Assembly: GCA_963682055.1 (NCBI GenBank)
Contig: OY821745.1
Coordinates: forward strand, 20,705,342-20,769,341
Reading direction: 5' to 3'
DNA length: 64,000 nucleotides
Origin: Primula veris
Lineage: Eukaryota > Streptophyta > Magnoliopsida > Ericales > Primulaceae
This document shows positions 32,431-40,573 of the stretch, one piece after another (within the stretch, counting starts at the first letter, position 1; each line of letters opens with the position of its first letter). The translations under genes and the position numbers were made by a program. Below the pieces are notes generated by a model. The model was not told where the DNA came from and searched no databases. It was given only the letters and a program-made list of their open reading frames with translations.

Positions 32431-34862
32431 TCAAGGTTCCACCTGAGGAGATACTGGTGGGGGAACAACAGTAGCATCCGGTCGAGGAGTGGACGGGGTC
32501 GACATAGAGTGAGGACGCAGCGCTGTCGAAATTGTCTGTCCCGGTAGCCGAGGAAGCTCTTCTTCACGAAGATTCGCCCAGTCCAAGGGTTTCGGCGGTG
32601 CACCATGCGGACACGGATACACCAACTCCGACCATGCCCTATCCGACAAAGGAACATTCGCGAAATTGAGCGCCCGCACATGAGCGCAGTATACAGAGAA
32701 GTTGGCCATCATCGCTAACTTTGTCCGCTCCTCCGCCTGTGCCGTTTTCAGGGCAGACACCTTAGCATTTTCGGCTTCCATGTCCTCAGCCAGGAGCAAG
32801 TTCTCCTCCTCTAGTTCGCCGTACTTAACGGCCATGCTCTCTTTTTCCGCCTTCAATTTCTCGACATCCTCGGTCAGGTGCAGAAAGTCCACCGACAGCT
32901 TGTCATAATTCTCGCCCAGGGTTTTCTTCTCAGCGACCAATTTCTCCTTCTCGGCCACCAGCTTTTCTTTCTCAGCCCCTAGAGCTCCCAGCTGATCCCG
33001 TAGCGCCACGGTACTCACAGCAATCTGCACTTCAACACATTAGATTCCAAATAAAATACAAGTACCAAACCTATATAGTGCAATACGAGCCCCACGTACC
33101 CTCAGTACATCCGCGTGGGCCTGCTCTATAACCGACATTGTAGGTTGGGCAGATAGTCTTTCTGCATCCTTGAACACAAGGGGTTTCAGAGCCGTATACC
33201 CCATCTTCAAGGTTCTCGGTTGCTCCAGCAGTTCACCCCTACATCGGTCAATGTACCGGGTCATTGCAACCCCGTCAACCAACACCTTCTCGGATCCGTC
33301 GAGAGCCTCATCCTCGACACCCATCACAACATCCCCGGCATTCTCTTCGCTGCCTTCCATTTCCACCCCCACGTCCTCCTCCAACTGCTCAATCTCAGGG
33401 GCCCTATGCTCGATCTCTTCCTCAGTACGGAGGGGCGAGCAAACGGGCAAATCTATCGGACCCTCGGTGGGGATAGGCGAGATGACCGGCAAAGTCATCG
33501 TACCCTCTCCCATGTTAGTCAAGAGGTTCATATGTCCGAATACATCGTCGATCGACCCCTGAAACACAATAATACCCATAGACCGGGCAAGAGAGAGGGT
33601 AACCAATGGAGAAGTCAGTAGCTGAAACAAGATGACTAATAAAGCAAAGCACTAGCGAACAAAATGACAAACAACCAAAAGACAAGAACAATCATAATAC
33701 ATATACACATACCTCGCCCGGCGCAGAGGCATCCTCGGCGGTATCTCCTTGAGAAGCAGCAAACACCCCCTCGCCCGAGCCTACGTTAGCATCTTCCTCT
33801 GTAACCGATGTATCGGTTCCCCTAGCCCTCTTCGTTGTTTCAACGACAGGGTCAGATGCACGACGCTTAGAACGAACGGCTTTTTCCCCAAGACGAGTAG
33901 CACATCGAGCCCGGACCACCTTTACGAATTCCTCCTCGGACTCTTTGGGGATCTCGGGTGCAGGATTCCCCCTGGTCACCGACCCCATAGGGTAACCGAG
34001 CAGCATGGGAGCAGTACGACTCGCAGGATCCGGCGTAGGTCCAGGCCCCCACCATTTCCACAGAGCTAACAGAGCCTCTACATTGGGAGCGCCGAGGTCT
34101 GGCATAATGGGAGCATTGGTAGCCGGTCCAGGAATCTGGTGTCCCGCACAACCCCATGCACCGGAAGCAATTACAATACCAAGATTACGCTCTTTGTTGG
34201 TATCCGGAAAACCGATAACGAGCCGGCAAAAGGCACGCAGAGTCTTCAAATACGAGATGCGACGCTCAAAGCTCAAACTATAGACTCCAAAGACGTCCTT
34301 CAGTTCAATCGGTATTCCGGACAACTCCGATAGCCTTTGGATACCATTCAGAGTACGGTAACCATTTAGGGCCAGTTGGGCCGGAGCAATTTGGACGGTC
34401 TCAAAGAACGAGGCCACCCAATTTGTAAAAGGAAGTCGAAGACCCCCAGTAAAGAATGCCGACGAACGCACAGCTACCTCGCCGGCAGGAACAAATCCCA
34501 GCACCTCCTCGTCAGAAATAGGAAGCCGAATATGTACGTTGTCGGGTATTCCGGCGAGCTCTTTAAAATCCTTCTCCGCGAATGTGCCAACTTGGGCCAC
34601 ACTTTGGGCCAAAATTTCCTATCCAAAGATCATAAAAAGTCCATCAATATATTAACCAAATACGCAAACCAGAACCACATCAATAGAACGAGAGCCACCC
34701 CCCCCCCCCCCCCCCACACACACACATTACATCAGAATCATCAGACATATATAGATAACCTGAACCATATACCAACGACACACCTATGACCACAACGACA
34801 AATCAAATACAACTCCTAAAAGAGGGAAGGGGGGAGAACGAAAAATCACTTACAGTAATCAT
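32431..34862 (-). CDS. Antisense spliced gene of the retrotransposon: gypsy-type-transposon-domain protein with coiled coil, ~655 aa
   Basis: Four exons on the minus strand join in phase 0: 34854-34862 (ATG ATT ACT, then GTAAGT), 33713-34618, 33100-33558 and 32431-33024 (stop TGA). Each intron has a canonical GT donor and AG acceptor. Residues about 40-120 (VRSSAFFTGGLRLPFTNWV, IAPAQLALNGYRTLNGIQ) resemble the plant 'putative gypsy-type transposon' domain (Pfam PF04195 by recollection). A basic, nuclear-signal-like RSKRRASDPVVETTKRARG follows, then an acidic linker, then a coiled coil with repeated EKLVAEKEKLVAEKK, and a Pro-rich tail. Function is unknown. Related antisense genes are known from Grande/RIRE2-type elements. 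The first coding exon is only nine bases, so the start needs transcript evidence. Confidence 0.7.
34699..34725. repeat. Poly-C/CA low-complexity tract in the antisense gene's first intron
   Basis: About 19 C residues followed by (CA)n. On the minus strand this gives a long G-run inside intron 1 of the spliced antisense gene. Confidence 0.9.
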
Positions 34863-35562
34863 TATGAGCAAGCAAGCGCGAACAGCAGCAAGTCTTCCAA
34901 CAAAACCACGAAACCCTAGATCAAGCGGCCGAACTCTTTTCCTTTTTGACGGGAAGAATATGCTTTAGAGAGAGAGAGATATTTTCTTCAGCAAATTCTG
35001 TGATAAAAATAAACAGGATTACTTGGCATAATGGAAAGGAGTAGAGTCACAAAAGGAATAAAATAATAACCGTCCTTTCGTGTAACAGAGGTTTACCTTT
35101 TTCCAACCATATAAAAGTCAACAACCGCTGCTCTTTTTAACATATAAACGCTCCAGATTTCGCCACGTCAGCGCGTATCCCACTACCCAAGGCAGTTCAC
35201 ATCATTAGACCTAAATAAACGGCCAGTGGACCCTACCACGAAAAGCTTCTCACATACGCTACCACTACTATCACACCGAGAATATCCCCCGATTAAAGTT
35301 CCTCAACTCCCAACCAATCCTTACCACAAGGGCACACCGAACAAGGTGGACGAAGACCGTTTCTAGCTTGATGGCAGGGAGCATCAAGTCTAACAACGCT
35401 CTCCGGGGGGATAACCGGGCATATTGTTCGGTGTATGCTCAGAAACATAAAAGAGAAGCAAACAGGAAATAAAATAGGACAGAATCAAATGCAAGACAAG
35501 TTTTATTCATCCACAAAGGGGGAAACACAAACAATACAACAGAAAAAGAAAATACACCCATC

Positions 35563-35925
35563 CTACTTTTTCAAACTATCCCCCATAGCAACATCCCTCT
35601 TCGCCAAAAGTTCCTCCAGACGCTCCTTCTCCCTAACCAAACGAGAAATCGCCATCTCAGCCTGTTTCAAGGCGTAAGACTGAGACTCGCATTTTTGCTT
35701 GGCCTTGAAACGAGCAGTGCCCTCCTCGTCCCAATATTGTTTAAACCTCCTCGCTTCAGTCCGAGCACACATGAGATCATGTTTCAGCCATGACATCTCA
35801 ATTTCTTTTAGTTGAAGAGGAGTCAAATCCTCCTCCCCAAAGCCAGGGGGACGAGGTAGCAAAAAGGTAGGCTCCTCTTCCATAAGGGCTTTCTTTTTGG
35901 AGGCAGACCTAGTGATGGGAGCCAT
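35563..35925 (-). CDS. Antisense small ORF 5, 120-aa charged coiled-coil-like protein
   Basis: ATG at 35925, stop at 35563-35565. It begins MAPITRSASKKKALMEEEP, with a basic patch. Then come FLLPRPPGFGEEDLTPLQL and a long helical, heptad-like segment rich in Arg, Glu and Ala (ARTEARRFKQYWDEEG, AISRLVREKERLEELLAK). A TATAAAT box lies about 70 bp upstream. There is no known domain and no transmembrane or signal segment. It sits between small ORF 4 and the spliced antisense gene, all in one orientation. The start was chosen because the upstream in-frame codons lack another ATG after the TATA box. Confidence 0.6.
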   Translation of the reverse strand: MAPITRSASKKKALMEEEPTFLLPRPPGFGEEDLTPLQLKEIEMSWLKHDLMCARTEARRFKQYWDEEGTARFKAKQKCESQSYALKQAEMAISRLVREKERLEELLAKRDVAMGDSLKK

Positions 35926-35995
35926 CTCACGCAAAAGCAAATTATAAAACAAGAGAGAGGTAGAAATTGATAATGAGATACAGGCAATAGGGAGC

Positions 35996-36002
35996 ATTTA
36001 TA
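35996..36002 (-). promoter_or_regulatory. TATA-like box upstream of antisense ORF 5
   Basis: TATAAAT on the minus strand, in the context TCTCTATAAATGCTCC, 71 bp from the ATG. Confidence 0.5.
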
Positions 36003-36145
36003 GAGAATCAAAAGGCACAAAATACGAAGCGTTACAATGGTTCACAAGACAGGCACGAGATACGAAAAGATACAACTGATTCGTCAAATACAGAAGATAA
36101 AACACAAATGGCAAAAGGGGAAATACATAAGAAAACCAGCCCAAT

Positions 36146-36625
36146 CTAAGGATCAATGGGTGGAAAAACCGAACTGCCAGACCGAGAGAAAGCAATACGA
36201 GCAGAACAATTCAACCGAGCTTGGTAAGAATCGTTCATGGCGACCAAATCGTCATTCTCCGAGGAGAGCCTGTTGTTTTCCGTAGTAAGAACCCTGACGC
36301 GCTCCACGAGTCGAGCATTCTTTACCATTATGCTAGCTAGGCCTTGAGGAGAGTTGTCAAACTCATCTTGAGAATGGTCCCAAATTTCCTCGGCATCATA
36401 CCAGGAGTTGGCCAGATGGTTTCTCTGTAGCAACAAGTGATCGAGTTGGCGACTCAGTGCCGAGATCTCGGTCCACTTCACCGTCTCTTCGGGATAAGAG
36501 CCGAACAAGCTCAAGGCCAAAACGCCATACTCTTTCTCAAGCCTTGCCATCCGACGGCGGACCCGAGATACCTCAGCGTCCAAGCCCTTCATCTGAGCTT
36601 GATATCTCACCACAGGTCTAGACAT
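36146..36625 (-). CDS. Antisense small ORF 4, 159-aa coiled-coil-like protein
   Basis: ATG at 36625, stop at 36146. Reads MSRPVVRYQAQMKGLDAEVS, then RRRMARLEKEYGVLALSLFG, a middle with QLDHLLLQRNHLANSWYDAE, and a second helical stretch ASIMVKNARLVERVRVLTTE ending in a Ser/Phe-rich tail. It is highly charged with coiled-coil character and no recognised domain. A TATAAG-like box lies ~100 bp upstream. It belongs to the head-to-tail set of small antisense genes and is the longest of the five. Confidence 0.6.
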   Translation of the reverse strand: MSRPVVRYQAQMKGLDAEVSRVRRRMARLEKEYGVLALSLFGSYPEETVKWTEISALSRQLDHLLLQRNHLANSWYDAEEIWDHSQDEFDNSPQGLASIMVKNARLVERVRVLTTENNRLSSENDDLVAMNDSYQARLNCSARIAFSRSGSSVFPPIDP

Positions 36626-36721
36626 TCTGGGAAATTGTTTAGTGCGGAAGAAAATAAAGGGCTGAGAAGGAGAGAAGCAAAAAGAAAAAAGAGATGATAA
36701 ACTACCAAAGAAAAGAGAAGT

Positions 36722-36728
36722 ACTTATA
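36722..36728 (-). promoter_or_regulatory. TATA-like box upstream of antisense ORF 4
   Basis: TATAAGT on the minus strand about 100 bp from the ATG at 36625. Weaker than the other boxes in the array. Confidence 0.35.
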
Positions 36729-37061
36729 GAACGGAGAGTATGATATTTTATGACCTTGCTTGGGAAATTGCATATTTCCTGACATGATGGGGAGCATGCA
36801 CATTTCCTGACCTACTAGGGAGCATGCACATATGTTTGACAGTGATGGGGACATCTACTGACATCTGAGACTACAGTGCAGAAGAAATAAAGACGAGATA
36901 TTCAAAGATCTAGATTCCAGACAAACAACAAACCACAGGTACAATATAAAAAGAAATGAAAAAATAAAAGGGCAAAAATACTTTTCATTAATGAAGATGG
37001 AATACATCATTGTTCATTACATCAATAGACAATATTACATCGAGGTCTGTTACATCAAGGT

Positions 37062-37205
37062 CTATTACATCCGAGATAAAAACCTATTACATCCGAAAAG
37101 AAAACCTATTACATCCGAGATAAAAACCTATTACATCCGAAAAGAAAACCTATTACATCCGAGATAAAAACCTATTACATCCGAAAAGATCTATTACATC
37201 CGAGA
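37062..37205. repeat. Short tandem repeat, ~44-bp period
   Basis: Alternating units CTATTACATCCGAGATAAAA and CTATTACATCCGAAAAGAAA repeated about three and a half times, with a related GGTCTATTACATC lead-in. The CTATTACATCCGA block recurs roughly every 20-23 bp. It lies downstream of antisense ORF 3 and upstream of ORF 4. Confidence 0.9.
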
Positions 37206-37261
37206 AGAGCTAGTACAGAAGATCAGGCAAAGGATCAACTATATCAGCTGACCAAGTGAGC

Positions 37262-37750
37262 AGGAGACGCCAAAAAGAAAAAGTAAGAAGAAAGAGAAAG
37301 GAAAAGCAAGAAGAGGAAAAGAAGAAGAGTGCAAGAAAAGAAGAAGTGATAAGAAAGAAGAGTCAAAAAGAAAAATGACCAACCCTAAATGTAACACAAA
37401 ACCCTTTGGATCACAGGGCTGATTGTTACATCGTAGTGGTGCAAAAAAAAAAGAAAAAAAGAAAAAGAGTGATGGGAGAGAAGATGAAGAAAAAGAAAGA
37501 GGAGGCACAGAAGAAAAACAGATGAGAAGAAGATAAAGAGATGAAGGAGACAAACAACTAAAAAGGAAGTCAATGAAACAAAAAAGAAAGGGGAAAAGAA
37601 AATAATAAAAAGTACGAGAAAACAGAGTATAAAAAAAACACAAGAGAGGAAGAGGAAGAAATGATGGAAACGGAGAAATAAAAAAAGAAGAAAAAGGAAA
37701 AGATGGGAAAAGATGGGGAAAAGCAGAGAAAAAGGGAAAAAAGAAGGGGG
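37262..37750. repeat. ~490-bp purine-rich tract
   Basis: Almost entirely A and G on the plus strand, built from AAGAAGAA, GAAAAAG and GGAGG blocks, with one normal stretch around 37375-37440. The Phe/Leu/Ser-rich open frames on the minus strand here are simply the translation of polypyrimidine and are not taken as genes. On the antisense transcripts this would be a polypyrimidine 3' flank for ORF 3. Confidence 0.9.
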
Positions 37751-37754
37751 AAGG

Positions 37755-38048
37755 TTAGGGGGAAGTCGATCGGTATCGATGAGAGGGCCCGGCAGAGACA
37801 TCCCTGTCCCTCAGTGTCGGGTTCCCCCTTAGCATCTCATTCTCTTCGACTAGAGCCTGACGAGCACGTCGGCAGTAAGCCAGTTCGGATCTTAGCCAAG
37901 TTAATTCCCGAACCATCTCGGTATGGTGATAACGCATCACCTTCAATTCCTCCTCGGCATCCCTCAACAGCCTTTGTACATGGTTATAGGAGGCTTCAAA
38001 GGCCTCCACTTGCAAAGCTAATGCTGATTGGGTGAAAGGACCAGACAT
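37755..38048 (-). CDS. Antisense small ORF 3, 97-aa coiled-coil-like protein
   Basis: ATG at 38048, stop at 37755. MSGPFTQSALALQVEAFEAS leads into a single long charged helix (NHVQRLLRDAEEELKVMRYH, LTWLRSELAYCRRARQALVE, EENEMLRG), then a short basic Ser-rich tail HRYRSTSP. Two TATA-like boxes lie upstream: TATATAG about 27-35 bp and TATAAATA about 90 bp from the ATG. No known domain. Opening (M-S/A, small residues) and layout are shared with its four neighbours, suggesting one family. Confidence 0.6.
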   Translation of the reverse strand: MSGPFTQSALALQVEAFEASYNHVQRLLRDAEEELKVMRYHHTEMVRELTWLRSELAYCRRARQALVEENEMLRGNPTLRDRDVSAGPSHRYRSTSP

Positions 38049-38132
38049 CTTAGGGAAATTATAAGATGAGGGTCTATATATGGGGGAAAATAATATGATG
38101 AGAAGTGTGGGTGTAACCATGCTGTAAGCAGG

Positions 38133-38140
38133 TATTTATA
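38133..38140 (-). promoter_or_regulatory. TATA-like box upstream of antisense ORF 3
   Basis: TATAAATA on the minus strand about 90 bp before the ATG at 38048. A second TATATAG is closer, at about 38074-38081. Confidence 0.45.
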
Positions 38141-38334
38141 GATCCATTAGATGAGGGCTGGGATTGAGAGTCGCAACCGTTCGCCAATGGGTATTCAGAA
38201 GCAATGGCACTCAAAAGAGGTGTCTGTTCAAGAAAAACGTTTGGATTCACAAAAGACTCTAAAGAGCGTGAGTAATTAAAAGCCACTCCTGTTCAAGAAA
38301 CGTTTGGATTCTTACTAATATTTAAAGGGGGTAA

Positions 38335-38503
38335 GTAATAATGGCAGCAAAACACGCGTCATTTTTGGGAAGGGCAGCGGTTCAAATAAATATCCCAGAT
38401 CTTTTGCACAAAGCTCAAGTAATAATGGCATTGAAACACGCGTCATTTTTGGGAAGGGCAGCGGTTCAAATAAATATCCCAGATCTTTTGCGCAAGGCTC
38501 AAG
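38335..38503. repeat. 84-bp direct duplication
   Basis: Two adjacent copies, beginning AGTAATAATGGCA and containing ACACGCGTCATTTTTGGGAA, GGGCAGCGG and AATATCCCAGATCTTTTGC, offset by 84 bp with a few differences. It lies between antisense ORF 2 and ORF 3, upstream of the ORF 3 TATA box. Confidence 0.92.
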
Positions 38504-38766
38504 AAAACTCTGGTGAATAAGATTTTTTATGCACAAGGCTCAAGAAATCCTATTGGTCCCTAGATATAAAGAGTAAGAAGGTCCAATGGATAAGATCAAA
38601 CGCAAGGCCCAAGAAAAGCATTAACGAGACCACAAGCGTGCGCAGTCAAAATAAATTGCATTGGGAAAGTAATTCAGATATAAACAAGAAAAAGAAATCT
38701 TTATTGATTGGTTGATACTTCGTTACAGAAGAAGCACAAAGAGGAAATACAATGAAAACAATAAAA

Positions 38767-39105
38767 TCATTTCATAGAAGGGCCCGCTTCGTCATTCGGC
38801 TTCCTTTTCGACCGAGCATACACTTCCTTAAGGGCCAATTTGTAAGCCCTCTTGGAAGCAAGCTGCCTATCTCTGGAGGCCTCGAGCTCTTTGATCCGGG
38901 CACGAGCATGAATACTGTCGAGCAAAGACCTCTGGTGCTCCTTCTCTAGGGCATCCAATCGCTCGTCTAGTTCGGCGGCCCGACGAGCTTCCACCGACAG
39001 CCGGGCAACCCTCTTCTCGAGATAACGCACTTTCTGAACTTCCTCTTCCAGACGGGCAACGTATTCAGGAAGGTTGTCACCATAGTTTTCAAGAGAAGAA
39101 GCCAT
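38767..39105 (-). CDS. Antisense small ORF 2, 112-aa coiled-coil-like protein
   Basis: ATG at 39105, stop TGA at 38767-38769. MASSLENYGDNLPEYVARLE, then EEVQKVRYLEKRVARLSVEA, ELDERLDALEKEHQRS and a basic end KRAYKLALKEVYARSKRK. It is clearly paralogous to ORF 1 (39419-39739): both open MASS, have LE-E--K-R spacing, and share KRAYKLA-KE--ARSK. A strong TATAAAAG box (39155-39162) is ~50 bp upstream, giving an expected leader of about 20 bases. No known domain; long helical coiled coil. Confidence 0.65.
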   Translation of the reverse strand: MASSLENYGDNLPEYVARLEEEVQKVRYLEKRVARLSVEARRAAELDERLDALEKEHQRSLLDSIHARARIKELEASRDRQLASKRAYKLALKEVYARSKRKPNDEAGPSMK

Positions 39106-39154
39106 TTGTTCGTTAATAAAGAATGAACTGCATAAAGAATACTGGGACAGTCCC

Positions 39155-39162
39155 CTTTTATA
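39155..39162 (-). promoter_or_regulatory. TATA box of antisense ORF 2
   Basis: TATAAAAG followed by GGGA on the minus strand, ~50 bp before the ATG at 39105. Confidence 0.6.
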
Positions 39163-39418
39163 AGAAGAAACAAGGAGTAGATCAAAGGTCATCTCGAATA
39201 AATACAACCTCTTGAACTTCCCAAGAGCATTTATGGCTTTATCATAACCACAGTTCCAAATCCAATTAAAAGTCATCCAAAAAGACATCAAGAAGATAAA
39301 CAGACAAGAACAAGGAAAGGGAAATATTTTATTAATTTCAAAAACTTCGATTACAACTGAGGAGAAGACTCCCCATTCAAGAGCAAGAGAAATTACGACA
39401 GAAATTACAAAAGACTAA

Positions 39419-39739
39419 TTATTTCGAGGAAGAGACTTCTTCATCGTCATCCGAACGCGGTTTAGACCGTGCATGCAACTCCTTGAAGGCAAGCTTATAG
39501 GCCCTTTTTGCTGCCTTCTGCTTAGCCAGATTAGCCTCGAGCTTCTTTATATGCTCGTAGGCCCAATCCTGATCGGCCATCGTCACATGATGATCAGAAT
39601 CCATGTCAGACAACCTTTTCTTCTAGTCTGAAACCTTGGCCAAGAGTTTCTTATTCGCGGTACGAGATTTCTTGATTTCCGTTTCTAAATATGAAATATA
39701 ATTAAAAGAGCTCTCACCAGTAGAACCTGAAGAAGCCAT
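39419..39739 (-). pseudogene. Antisense small ORF 1, paralogue of ORF 2, with an in-frame TAG
   Basis: ATG at 39739 (MASSGSTGESSFNYISYLET, then KKSRTANKKLLAKVSD). Codon 39 is TAG, after which the same frame continues KKRLSDMDSDHHVTMADQDW, EHIKKLEANLAKQKAAKRAY, KLAFKELHARSKPRSDDDEE to a stop at 39419. The C-terminal half matches ORF 2. A TATAAAG box lies ~55 bp upstream. Without the TAG it would be 106 residues. Either the copy is newly inactivated by one nonsense change, or the downstream part is expressed some other way. It is the antisense ORF nearest the 3' LTR. Confidence 0.6.
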
Positions 39740-39792
39740 TATGTCACGAGCAAATTAGAAGTAAAATGCCTAAGTATGGAGGGAGCACACCC

Positions 39793-39799
39793 CTTTATA
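39793..39799 (-). promoter_or_regulatory. TATA box of antisense ORF 1
   Basis: TATAAAG followed by GGG on the minus strand, ~55 bp before the ATG at 39739. Its context (TATAAA then GGGG) matches that of ORF 2. Confidence 0.6.
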
Positions 39800-39981
39800 G
39801 GATTTTTCCTCGAAGAAAGATATTAGATAGGAAACATTAAATGTGCCCCCCTGGGAACCGTCACAAGTCTATTGCGTTTCTCGATGAAGCATTGGGAAGG
39901 ACAAGACCGAAGTAACGTTATCGACAAACCAAACATGACTCCCCCGACATGGAAATCATGCCGAGAAAGTCAGGGAGCACT

Positions 39982-40550
39982 TGATAGAACATAAAAATTA
40001 GACCCGAATGTATTATTCGGGTAATAATCAACCCACTTTATAAATGGGTATCCAACGCTTAAATGGGTCATCTCATACTTTTTATAGGAATTGAGGTGTT
40101 ATTACCAAAAGCCCAAGCCCAATCAAATGGAGACCCATGTCTGAAAAATCCTTGGGATGAAGACATTTGTCAATATCCTAGAAGGCGCAGTTGCCTATAA
40201 ATAGCCAACTACCCCTCCTAGAAAATGACCAGAAAAATCTATCCAAAAAATATAGAGAGAAGTTAAGAAAAGAGAGAAACTAACCAAAGCATATCACTTC
40301 GAGAAATAAACCGAGAAAAGACAGCCGAGCACCGAATAAAAGAGGAGAAAGATCAAGACGAGAGATTAAATAGTCATATCGAGCATAATTGTAAAACCGA
40401 AATACTAATCCAAGCAAATGTAATAATCCGAACAAGGACAATAATCCGAGCAATAAAAAAGATCAGGAAGTATCCTTTATTCGCGGTTGATTTACCATTA
40501 TATCATTGTTGAAAAGTCTAACGCGACCGACCAAAGTTATGGCTTTATCA
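39982..40550 (+). repeat. 3' LTR of the Ty3/gypsy element
   Basis: 569 bp, TGATAGAAC to TTTATCA. Compared with the 5' LTR by eye: five substitutions and a missing TATA tetranucleotide. A purine-rich GAAAGTCAGGGAGCA precedes it, as expected for a polypurine tract. Confidence 0.95.
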
Positions 40551-40573
40551 GATAATTAAATAGGAACGGATGT

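Larger units (their letters stand above)
24470..40550 (+). mobile_element. Ty3/gypsy LTR retrotransposon, Tat type, internally deleted, 16.1 kb
   Basis: Complete boundaries: 5' LTR 24470-25042, 3' LTR 39982-40550, target-site duplication GATAA (24465-24469 and 40551-40555), and a primer-binding site directly after the 5' LTR. Gag-protease-RT order, the RT wording ACPRDHFPLPRIDQLVDATAG, tandem repeats after pol and antisense genes in the 3' region all fit the plant Tat clade (Grande, RIRE2, Retand, Ogre relatives). RNase H and the front of integrase are deleted, so the copy cannot be autonomous now. The two LTRs differ by five substitutions and a 4-bp indel by my reading, so insertion was recent. 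It sits in a Stowaway-like MITE between NIC1 and the gamma-glutamyl peptidase gene. Confidence 0.93.
24252..40573. mobile_element. Stowaway-like MITE, copy 3, split by the Ty3/gypsy insertion
   Basis: The left part (24252-24469) starts CTCCATCCGTTCCCATTTAA after TA and carries the family blocks. It stops at TTCGTAATTGATAA. The missing right end is found on the far side of the LTR element (40551-40573: GATAATTAAATAGGAACGGATG, then TA). Removing 24470-40555 restores a continuous MITE of about 236 bp. The element itself is only the two flanking pieces; the range given spans the insertion. Confidence 0.85.

Noticed and set aside
33170..33621. Open frames on the plus strand opposite the spliced antisense gene
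   Set aside because: They overlap exons with better structure (splice sites, domain) on the minus strand and have no recognisable content.
37239..37801. Phe/Leu/Ser-rich open frames on the minus strand
   Set aside because: Translation of the complementary polypyrimidine strand of a low-complexity tract, not a membrane protein gene.
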